Both the position numbers and the translations under genes were made by a program. A stretch of DNA of 64,000 bases from Spisula solida (lineage: Eukaryota > Mollusca > Bivalvia > Venerida > Mactridae), in the NCBI GenBank assembly GCA_947247005.1, contig OX365955.1, positions 15,171,322 to 15,235,321 on the forward strand, given 5' to 3'. Each line of letters starts with the position of its first letter. The stretch's first letter is position 1. This document shows, in pieces, positions 10,309 to 18,898 of this stretch. The notes beneath the pieces were generated by a model, which saw only the letters and a list, made by a program, of their open reading frames with translations, did not search any database and was not told the DNA's origin.

Positions 10309-10680
10309 AGTAGTATACGTCTACGCCTTCATGGAAGAAGTTACAAAACTTTTGTCCGAGCATTGTGACCATATTGTAATGTGAGACTCTAATCGGAGAT
10401 TAGATTGTGGAACTTTCGTCGGCATAGAGTTGCAGTGATAAGCACTGTAGTTTATTTTCTTTTTCTGCATTTAGTAATGAAAGAGGATTGCTCACCCACT
10501 TGCGACTTACTAGAAGGCAGGCGCCTGCTGTTTTGTTTAATTTCTTGAAGAAGAGTCGAGAACCCTGTGTCTAGAGAATTATGCCGAAATTGTTAGCCAC
10601 TACTAGTATGTTGCGAGTTCTGAGTCTGCATTGCAATTGGTTGCCGACTGGAGTTATTGTATATCACTAAATTTAATATT

Positions 10681-10690
10681 GTTATTACAG
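10681..10690 (+). promoter_or_regulatory. 3' splice acceptor before the zinc-finger frame
   Basis: 'gttattacag' is preceded by a branch-point-like 'tatcactaaat' about 25-30 bases upstream. The following exon is in phase with the LTR leader exon (8210-8237), giving a predicted 2.45-kb intron that removes the primer site, gag and protease. Confidence 0.5.
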
Positions 10691-11400
10691 GAAGAAAGAA
10701 TGCTCCCCCACGGGATACTTATTATTGCTAGAAGTGTCCAGCTGTCTTCAGCAATCAGAGGGATCTGAGTTCCCACAGCATCAAGGCAAACCACTCGGCG
10801 GCCTCCGTCATCTGTCCGTGGTGTCCTGATCACAGGCCCCGGGAGTTCCGTTACCAGCAGGACCTCTCAAGGCACGTAAGAGAACACCACCAGAGGGAAT
10901 TTCAGAACCTGCCTGTGAAGACCTTGTCAAAGGCTAACTGCTTTTACTTTGCCAAGGATGCAGCGTCTTACATGGAGACTCATCAACGGGCATCTGAGTT
11001 CATGTCACCAGAGGCAGTATACGCCAGGAACGCCATGTTGACCTGGGCGAAGGATCGGACACCAGGTCTCAAGGAGTGGACTGCAGGCTGGGACCTGACC
11101 CGTCCATCACCAAGTCGTCCCTCAGCAACTTCCAGGAAACGACAAGCAAGCTTATCCTTTCAAGTGATGTCCCTCAACCTCGGAGCAAGGGGAACAGACC
11201 TTCACATATCAGACAACCACAATAATATGTACAAGGTCAAGCTGACGGACGCCAGTGTCTCCTCTCCATCAGTTATGTCCACTTTGGAAGCCACACAAGG
11301 ACCAATCTTCCATGATTCGGACACTGGCGGCCACAGTAGGCATCGAGGCCAAATTTGTGAAGAAAGTTTTGGTGGTGGCGGGACGACTTTTCGAGCCTGA
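10691..11400 (+). pseudogene. C2H2 zinc-finger ORF inside the LTR element
   Basis: Read in phase with the LTR leader exon. Finger 1 starts at 10726 (C-x2-C, then DLSSH and KANH) but has TAG at 10729-10731 between its two Cys. Finger 2 is CPWC followed by DLSRHVREHH (about 10813-10890). The frame then stays open to TGA 11398-11400, with a first internal ATG at 10915. Residues after the fingers (VMSLNLGARGTDLHISDN) are not recognised. The frame shifts into the 11255-12877 ORF around 11300-11340. Two C2H2 fingers suggest a nucleic-acid-binding protein. Nothing resembles pol or env. It may be a captured host gene or an element-specific accessory gene. Confidence 0.5.
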
Positions 11401-12877
11401 TGAAGATTCTGACAGATCGCTCAGGAGCCCATCACCAGTATTTCTGGACGAACCTCTTGAGACTACAACTCCGGCAACAACCACTGTCTCCACGAAACCA
11501 ATCACTCCAGCAACAACCATTGATTCCACGAAACCCATCACTCCAGCAACAACCACTGACTCCACGAAACCCATCACTCCAGCAACAACCACTGACTCCA
11601 CGAAACCCATCACTCCAGCAACAACCACTGACTCCACGAAACCCATCACTCCAGCAACAACCACTAACTCCACGAAACCCATCACTCCAGCAACAACCAC
11701 TGACTCCACGAAACCCATCACTCCAGCAACAACCACTGACTCCACGAAACCCATCACTCCAGCAACAACCACTGACTCCACGAAACCCATCACTCCAGCA
11801 ACAACCACTGACTCCACGAAACCCATCACTCCAGCAACAACCACTGACTCCACGAAACCCATCACTCCAGCAACAACCACTGACTCCACAAAACACATCA
11901 CTCAGTCTACAACCACCAGCTTCAACTCTATCACCGCCATGACTGTAATCTCCACTATTTCGACTGAAGCTGCCATCACTTCACCTGCTTTTATTGCTAC
12001 AAGATATTCGGTTACTTCTTCTCCTGCACCCAGCGTCGGCACTTCAGAATATTCTTCAGCCTTCACCAGATCTGCAACACCCACACAGTCACCCCACTAC
12101 AGCAACATGACGCCAAGATACTCGCCCAACAACCGACCAACTCCTGAGTATTGTCCCACTATGACCATGTTTAATGAGGAGCCACTCTATGTTCCAACTC
12201 CCATCAGACCAAAGTCAAGTTCTTCAAGTTCATCAGAGTTGGCCACGAAACTCCTTCGATTTGGTGCCATGCCTCTTCTCCCACCTGGTCGGAGAGAATG
12301 GGGAAGTGTTCCGGATGAATCCGTCACCTTGACCTCCACTTTGAAGTGGCCTCCTCGAGAATGGAAGAGTTTTTCCCCTGATCAAAGAGCGTTGGCTTTG
12401 GAATTTGCTGCCAATACACTACATCAGAGGAGAAGCTACACTCCCATAGATAGAGAAGAGCTGGTTTTCAACTACAATTTTCTTGTCCTTCCAGATTCTT
12501 GCTTCCGATTCCATTCCATCTATAGTAACATGTTGGTGTTTAATTATGAAGTAGTCCGATTGACAGCCTTGGGATCTTCACCTCTGAGTGAGGCCAAGCA
12601 GGGACGGATTGTGGCATCTCAATCATCAATACCTCACGAGATCCAGCATGTGCCGATTCGGCTGAAATCTGAAAAACAAAAGAGACTGACATTTAAGAAA
12701 TTGAATTTAATCAATCATCATGGAAGACTAGAAACATCATTTATCAACAACTTTAGACATTTCATCTCAGTCACACTTTACTGTTCTGTTATGAAATCGT
12801 TTCGTCATGTGTCTACGATAACCACTGTCAGTAGGCGTAGACTTCTTGTCCGCCGATCTGGCAACCACTACCAGTAG
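11255..12877 (+). CDS. Thr/Pro-repeat ORF of unknown function, probable continuation of the zinc-finger gene
   Basis: This 540-codon frame probably continues the finger ORF after a frameshift near 11300-11340. Only the part from there on is likely authentic (FVKKVLVVAGRLFEPDEDSD). Next come 11 copies of the 12-residue unit KPITPATTTDST, then a Ser/Thr-rich stretch. After that lies a more ordinary region at about residues 340-440 (REWGSVPDESVTLTS, then SPDQRALALEFAANTLHQRR) that looks like a folded domain but matches no family I recognise. The last 60 residues look like read-through. There is no signal peptide or transmembrane segment, so an envelope is unlikely. Open antisense frames across the repeat are artefacts of the 36-bp period. 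Confidence 0.45.
   Translation: MSPLHQLCPLWKPHKDQSSMIRTLAATVGIEAKFVKKVLVVAGRLFEPDEDSDRSLRSPSPVFLDEPLETTTPATTTVSTKPITPATTIDSTKPITPATTTDSTKPITPATTTDSTKPITPATTTDSTKPITPATTTNSTKPITPATTTDSTKPITPATTTDSTKPITPATTTDSTKPITPATTTDSTKPITPATTTDSTKPITPATTTDSTKHITQSTTTSFNSITAMTVISTISTEAAITSPAFIATRYSVTSSPAPSVGTSEYSSAFTRSATPTQSPHYSNMTPRYSPNNRPTPEYCPTMTMFNEEPLYVPTPIRPKSSSSSSSELATKLLRFGAMPLLPPGRREWGSVPDESVTLTSTLKWPPREWKSFSPDQRALALEFAANTLHQRRSYTPIDREELVFNYNFLVLPDSCFRFHSIYSNMLVFNYEVVRLTALGSSPLSEAKQGRIVASQSSIPHEIQHVPIRLKSEKQKRLTFKKLNLINHHGRLETSFINNFRHFISVTLYCSVMKSFRHVSTITTVSRRRLLVRRSGNHYQ
11490..11898 (+). repeat. 36-bp coding minisatellite, 11 near-identical copies
   Basis: Unit 'atcactccagcaacaacc' + 'actgactccacgaaaccc'. 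The first copy (attgattcc) and one middle copy (actaactcc) vary, the rest are identical. It encodes KPITPATTTDST in the plus frame. Because 36 is divisible by 3, all other frames on both strands that lack a stop stay open too. Confidence 0.95.
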
Positions 12878-13085
12878 GTTCGGACTTCTTGTCCAGCCGA
12901 CCTGGCAACAACTACCAGTAGGTTTGGACCTCTTGTCCAGCCGACCTGGCAACAACTACCAGTAGGTTTGGACTTCTTGTCCAGCCATTCTGGCAACAAC
13001 TACCAGTAGGTTCGGACTTCTTGTCTAGCCATTCTGCCAACAGCTACCAGTAGGTTCGGACTTCTTGTCCAGCTGATCTGGTGAT
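12825..13085 (+). repeat. 44-bp minisatellite, about 5-6 copies
   Basis: Unit 'ctaccagtaggttcggactt' + 'cttgtccagccgacctggcaacaa', with the last copies diverging (ccattctg, ctgatctgg). It begins inside the last codons of the Thr/Pro ORF and continues past its stop, so it is not constrained as coding. Confidence 0.9.
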
Positions 13086-13929
13086 TCCCGGACTGAGGGC
13101 AGGCACGCAGCTTACCCATGATTGTCTGATGTCTAATGAGGTTTCGTCATTGCTTTGTTTCTGATGTCATCTGCAACAAAACCGAAGAACTTCAAAACCT
13201 CAGAATATACCGATTACTACATCATCATCAGTACATGGACCAAGGGAGACAACTTCAACAGAAGACCAGTCAATTTACTCTCGCCTACCAGATATCAACG
13301 ATCATCATATATGAATATAAAAATTAAATCATCCTCGACACAACGCGAGAACATTTAATCAACTTAAATTTTTGACTTCGAACAAACTGTGTTGGCTCTT
13401 ATAGAATTAAACAGTCAATATCCTACACACAACAGATGTATGACAAGTTCTTACTATTGAAGATTCCAAGACGATCCGTTTATTATGATATCCTTCCAGA
13501 ATACCTCCAATTAGTTACCGTTCAAAATGGCTCGTATAATCCGTGATGTGACAGACCTGGATATGGACAATTTTGTTTTATTTTTGTGAACACTCATTCA
13601 GATGAGATTGTGTGCTTTAAATAGTGAACTGTGAACCGTGAATTAGTGCAGACAATATTGATATTGTGATGACATTGACATTGTGCTTTTGTTGTGATTT
13701 GAATTTGTCACATAGTCCATGGATGTATAAGTAACATCATTATGGGTGATATATTGTACTATGTTATCTTGCGTGTTATGTGTTGACTTAATTGAAATTA
13801 AATTGGTTTTTAATTGGTAAGTTGTTGAGTAAATTGTCAATGATATGTAATGTTTTTATTTTTAGGAATTGTTTTTAAATGTATTTGTGCTCTCCTTATG
13901 TTCAAACTTCAGTAGAAGTTTCATAAATT

Positions 13930-13939
13930 AAGGTAGGGA
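13930..13939 (+). other. Polypurine tract
   Basis: 'aaggtaggga' lies directly before TGTGTGCAAG, the proposed start of the 3' LTR. The LTR ends TGTGTG and CTCACA form the short inverted terminal pair expected of an LTR. Confidence 0.6.
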
Positions 13940-15060
13940 TGTGTGCAAGTCTCACCTGTCAGTTGTGACTTGCATCACATAGCGATTATATCACCGTAAT
14001 GATCATTAAACATGTATAGCAACGATTTATGTATGTATAATTCATGGAATTTTAGTTAATATCATCACCTAACCTGTTAATATAGCTCGGCAAAGCTTTT
14101 CGTCTGTTTCACTGATATCGAGTTATCCGCCCATGGAAGAACCTGCTGTAACTATGGCGTAGTAATTTGGTTGACATTGAAGTTATTATTGAAATGTTAA
14201 AGATGTGTATATCATGTTGAGTTTATCTTCGCATTTATGTTTAGCAGTATTATTGATGATAACTAGGTTGCTACTTCTGAATCTTACATGGAGTTTATTC
14301 TGTGCGTCGAGGCAGCACGCACTATTTTGTAATCCGGTCCGCGCTATGCTGGGGCATTGCTGGCGCCAACATTTGAATGTATTATATTGCATTAGTTGTT
14401 TGATCTATAAAGCTTATTTTATAGTATCTTTGTGTTAAGCTACTTGTATTGTTTAACTGTGTTGTCATTTAGCGCTATCCTACCAAATGCTACGCTTAGC
14501 CCTATCACTATCTTTGGCTGGCACTTTATTTCCTGCAACCTGATTGTCCGCCAGCATGCCAGCATAAGCGCCAGCATTGCGCAGGCTATATAAGGCGCAC
14601 TGTCGCAAGCATTGTCAGTCCAGCTCAGATCTTTGCATCTAGCACTTGAAACTTTCGTTTACTAATCCAAGTTTACATACATTTTACAATGGCTAACCAT
14701 TACAAGCCTTCTTCAGGTATATAACTTGAGTATAACATAATCATTAGAATAGATCTTTTGAGATCTTTTAATTCTTTATTTAGGTCTACTGAACAGTGCT
14801 TGCTGCGGCTCACCTTCCCCCACCCCCTTCCTTTTGTTTATCATTGTGGTCGCTTAAGACTATTACCGTCATCGTATGTTAATGCATAGATCTTATTCTA
14901 TCTTTGGTGTTTGTTAAGAATCTATTCTGCTATTGTTAAATGTATCCGAAACCATTAGATACAGGCAAAGAACAATCCTGTCAATTAAATATATAATCAC
15001 TTTTCAACGTTGTTTCCCCCTATTTTCTTAGTTTATATACCTAGTGAGAAGTGGCTCACA
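13940..15060 (+). repeat. 3' LTR (full length)
   Basis: Starts TGTGTGC after the purine tract and ends GCTCACA, about 1121 bp. From 14115 on it matches the 5' LTR. It contains a TATA box (14587-14594) and a second copy of the ATG leader exon with splice donor (14689-14716, donor at 14717), so it could start transcripts rightward into flanking DNA. No target-site duplication can be tested, because the left end of the 5' LTR is lost. Confidence 0.75.
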
Positions 15061-15061
15061 A

Positions 15062-15345
15062 TACTGTCTTCCTAGTTCAATGTTAAGTTTATGATTTGAG
15101 CATCTAAAACATGCGAGGGATTTCCATATATTCAATAAGGATTTAAACGTTACATATGTATCACATCTAGAAGAAGCTGATATTTCACCCGACCAGTTTG
15201 GCTTCATACAGTCATTTATACGTTGTTTCAAGGAAAAGATAACCATATTTAAATCACCAATATCTTGATTTATCCAAACGTAACCAAAGCCGTATTTATA
15301 TAGTAGTTCTTTTATATTTGTAGCCCAATTTGTTCGACCTAAAGC
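15062..15345 (-). mobile_element. LINE C-terminal remnant
   Basis: Minus-strand translation gives KYGFGYVWINQDIGDLN and, further on, CSNHKLNIELGR. This is a pattern seen in the C-terminal part of non-LTR retrotransposon proteins in bivalves. A related piece lies at 47318-47535. The remnant stops exactly at the 3' LTR edge, so the LTR element seems to have inserted into it. The other half is not found left of the 5' LTR. Confidence 0.6.
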
Positions 15346-15667
15346 ATCATGGCGAGATTAACATTTACAATTTTTTTGGATAACGCGAATGTGACATATG
15401 TATCAATTATATGTCTCTAGGCACGTGAATCTAAGGTATACTGTGCCAATGTTCCAACTAGACCCCTTTGATTTTCTTATTTGCCATTGATAGTATTAGA
15501 ACCATTAGAAATCAATTAAAGTTCTGCTTAATAAAAACATGCATTGGACACCACAGACATCCTAACTCATATTTCAGAACAAAGCTAGGAATAAAATATT
15601 GGGATAAATTTAAGAATAGTCTATTTGGAACATTTGCTCAATAAATGCCTTATTCAGGACAATACAT

Positions 15668-16345
15668 ACACTTAACAAATCTTATAAGTGAGCACGTGTT
15701 TTTACCGTATAACTTTTTTATTTATGAATATTTCTGCGTGAAATTTTGTGTACATGCTTTTGAATAACACAATATTAGATTGATAAAGGTTTTATTTCAA
15801 AATTAAGTACAACAGATCACTGAACTATGAAATATCAGAACACGTAAAATGCAAGAGAAATTTTCGCCTTAACTGATCAAGTTCATGTTCATGTGTATGT
15901 GCTTATCACCGAGACAGCAACGAAGCAAACAATGATAAGGATAAAACCCAATTTAGGTTTTTAACTACTCACTCTTTGTGTTAAAATGCAATTTTGGAAG
16001 AATAATCTCCCTTTGACAATAAAATTTTTAAAAGTAAAAAAACACCATTTTGTTGAGTGAAAAATCGCATAATTTTGTGCTTTTTGAATGTTACGATATA
16101 TCTGAAATTCTAATTGACCATAAATAAAAATAATTTGCACCTACGCGTAAATTTCTCGTGCATCTTACGTGTTTTGGCGTTTCATGGTTCAGTGATCCGC
16201 TGTATTTAATTTTGCAGAAAAAACTATATTAATCTAATCTTGTGTTATTCATTGACATGTACACACAATTTCATGTAGAAATATTTATAAATAAACAAGT
16301 TATATGGTAAAAACACGTGCACACTTATAAGATTTGTTAAGTTTT
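15668..16345. mobile_element. Foldback/MITE-like element with about 200-bp inverted repeats
   Basis: 15670-15870 is the reverse complement of about 16143-16340 with moderate divergence. Shared blocks include 'cttaacaaatcttataagtg', 'gcacgtgttttta', 'gaataacaca' and 'agatcactgaac'. The middle (15875-16140) has no ORF. A similar arm lies at 39330-39450, and 46430-46530 resembles the inner part. Possible target duplications were not resolved. Confidence 0.75.
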
Positions 16346-16404
16346 ATACATAACTAGTTTTATAGCATGCCGTGAAATATAAATAATATAAAAGATATAA
16401 ATGC

Positions 16405-16420
16405 TTGGGGGGGGGGGGGC
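16405..16420 (+). repeat. Poly-G run
   Basis: A run of about 13 G at 16407-16419, probably length-variable. A second G run lies near 42242. Confidence 0.85.
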
Positions 16421-18659
16421 TTAGAGGATTGGCCAGTCCGGTGCAAAACAGTAGTGTGTTAGGGAAAGTTACTGTTGTAAGAACTCTGGTTGATGAAGAC
16501 GTTAGACACGTTGGGTCCATTGAACATATCTATCATCCGCTACATTTCACTAAATGATAATCAAAACTGGATAGTGATCCAGTGGTTTATTGGTCCTTTG
16601 TCCCGTTTTGCCCTTTGTTCCTCCATACGTCTGTGAGCCATCTATCTTATATTGTCTTAATTCCATCTGCTTGAGGAGAGCCTTGTGGAAATACCATTCA
16701 GTATCTGCTTGACTTTTATTTCTAACGATCGCCTTAATTAATGCCTGATATAATCCTTAATTCGTAGTGTACAAAACACGCATGTTACTTAATTAAAACA
16801 CTCCGAGGGGAAATGGACGGTTTCTAAATAAGCTTAGATTTCTTCCCAATATTTGATTAGTGAATGTTTGTTATATGTTTCTAAAAAAATCCTGTTTAAG
16901 GCGCGGAATTGTAATTATCTATAGAATGACCTTCGTACACAAGCGCGACAACTAATTAGTGTATGTGTACATCTATAACGTAGTCATTTCCCTAATCAAA
17001 CAGATAATTTGATATATAATGTACAATGTATTGACGTGTTCCCAGGCACAATAGTGCAGATTTGCTAATACATTGAATTGAATTGTCAATTCTAGAGCCT
17101 ATTTATCTTCAACAAATGTTTAATATTTTGAAAATGTCAAGTACAAGTCAAATATGCATTGCCAGTTTGTATGTATTGTCAGCTTACTCTCAGTTTCAAT
17201 TTCTAGGAATCAATAATTGATAGTCAGAACCTTAAATTCGTGTTCGTTATTGAAACAGTTTTTTCTGTTTTCTGTTATCGGCTGGTTAAGTTGAGTGCTG
17301 CCTTACATGTCTGATTTCCTTATATCCATTTAATATCATTTCGTCTTTGTTATTAAACGAGTTGACATCACACCTCAAAGACGACATCAATAAAATTAAG
17401 ATCATTATAAGAAAGCAAAATTAATATCAACTCTAGTTTAGATGGTACTCCTCCACTACGATCTTTTTTAGATATAGAACGCATTGTTGCGCACAATGTA
17501 TTGTATCATTATGGCGATCTTTTTTGTATCACCATGTAGATATCAAATTGGAACATGTCCAATGTGCAAACATGCACCGTGACCAACAGTATAGGATATG
17601 CATACTATTATCAGGATATAACTACATGTGCATGTGCAAAAAAGGAAAAACAACACTTTTCTACTTTGTTTATTTCTTTCGAAATTCATCTAACGACAAA
17701 AGCATGACATGAAACTAGTTTATCAGCAGCAAAATAGACGGAAGTGCGCAATACACGACCGAAACAAGCAAACCAAAGTATTCAGTCATCTTTTTGCAAG
17801 ACTGAATTAGAACATCACATGTATTATGATTAGTGTAAACTTCAAGGCACTACATTTAAGCATTTATAAACATTTCCATTAATATGATATATATCGGATA
17901 CGTAGTAGTAACGTTTATGCGGTACAACCTGTACAAATGTTACCTAGCACTTGTTTATTACCACGCTTAAATGAGCCGATTCTAAATGCTGAAGCATTCA
18001 CTGACCACAAGAACATTAAATTGATAAATAAGTAAGGAGTAAATGAGAAGTTCATAGAGAATATATTGTATTTTCATCCTACGAATAGAGCTTACATGTG
18101 AGCCATATATATATTCGGCTTAACTACAGCACTGTGTGTCCTAAAGGTCTGGACTGCAAGTATGCATGCTGCCCTACTGTTGTTAATTACAAACTGACAA
18201 TATAAATAGAGGTTCATATTCGTTTCAGATGCAATACTGAGCACCATATAAATTATGAAACTTAAATCAACACTATATTTCAAGAAAACAAATATCAGAC
18301 CAATAAACTATCTACACTGAGTACATAAACAATGGCTTATATGTTAAACTAATCAATTGTGTCAGCCTTTGTCTTTCTTTGAAGGCCACACCAAACACGG
18401 GGTATGATATGTTTTGATTGTTAATTTGTTTATTTGCCTAGGTAATAGATCTTTCAGAGCTTTGATTTTATCTTTCTCGTCGGCGGCGAGAACTCAACTC
18501 AACATATCTACTGACACAACGAATTACTATTGCATCATACTACCCGTTTATGAATGAAATGCATAATCATGTTAACACATTATTGGACGGGGTCTATTGG
18601 AATGTGAATACAATACACGAAAGCCCCTGGTAAGTACTACATGTGCATTATATCAGTCA
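16421..18659. other. Intergenic, no gene seen (3' flank of gene B)
   Basis: AT-rich DNA with only short unsupported ORFs. A reverse piece of repeat R1 lies near 17278-17312. Gene B's polyadenylation signal should be just left of 18660 but was not assigned. Confidence 0.6.
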
Positions 18660-18898
18660 TTAAATGGGGTTTCCATAAACTTCGAGTTCGCAAATTGTCA
18701 AATAATAATGTGTAGAACTGTTGTCCCCAGACCAGCCTTGCCCTTCAGTGATTTGCAATTTCACATATCTTCCAAAACACGCTTCATTCAATACAATTGT
18801 CTGCATAATATTGTCAAGAAATCCCACATGTTTGTAGCATAAATGTAGTGAATCCATCGAGATGCCGGTGAATATTTCCAAATCATGAAGTCTTTCAG
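18660..18898 (-). CDS. Gene B exon 6: FTP C-terminus and stop
   Basis: Acceptor TTTTCAG at 18899. It encodes ERLHDLEIFTGIS, ACFGRYVKLQI and ends LTICELEVYGNPI then TAA. The split codon with exon 5 gives CCPERLHDLEI across the junction, a normal FTP sequence. Although 12 kb from exon 5, phase and homology to gene C 50769-51013 support the join. Confidence 0.75.

Larger units (their letters stand above)
7618..15060 (+). mobile_element. Ty3/Gypsy-like LTR retrotransposon carrying a zinc-finger ORF in place of RT/integrase
   Basis: Order: 5' LTR 7618-8540 (left end missing), tRNA-Leu primer site 8546-8563, gag 8680-9903, a broken aspartic protease about 9906-10308, splice acceptor 10690, a C2H2-finger frame 10691-11400, a Thr/Pro repeat ORF 11255-12877, a 44-bp minisatellite, polypurine tract 13930-13939 and 3' LTR 13940-15060. 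No reverse transcriptase, RNase H or integrase motif was found between protease and the 3' LTR, so the copy cannot move by itself. The gag and the Leu primer site recall bivalve Gypsy elements such as Steamer, but family membership is inferred. The LTRs differ by several indels (for example about 17 bp extra near 7895 in the 5' LTR and about 40 bp extra near 14965 in the 3' LTR), so the insertion is not recent. Confidence 0.8.

Noticed and set aside
10915..11400. Stand-alone 161-codon gene
   Set aside because: The frame is open upstream to 10732 and carries finger 2 before this ATG, so it is the inner part of a larger frame.
11269..11901. Long minus-strand ORFs across the 36-bp repeat
   Set aside because: They exist only because the repeat unit is a multiple of three and lacks stops. 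They do not extend into ordinary coding sequence.
14113..14120. 3' LTR starting at TGATATCG (giving equal-length LTRs)
   Set aside because: The upstream sequence is pyrimidine-rich, not a purine tract, and the 5' copy has CA instead of TG there. The TGTGTG start after 'aaggtaggga' fits better.
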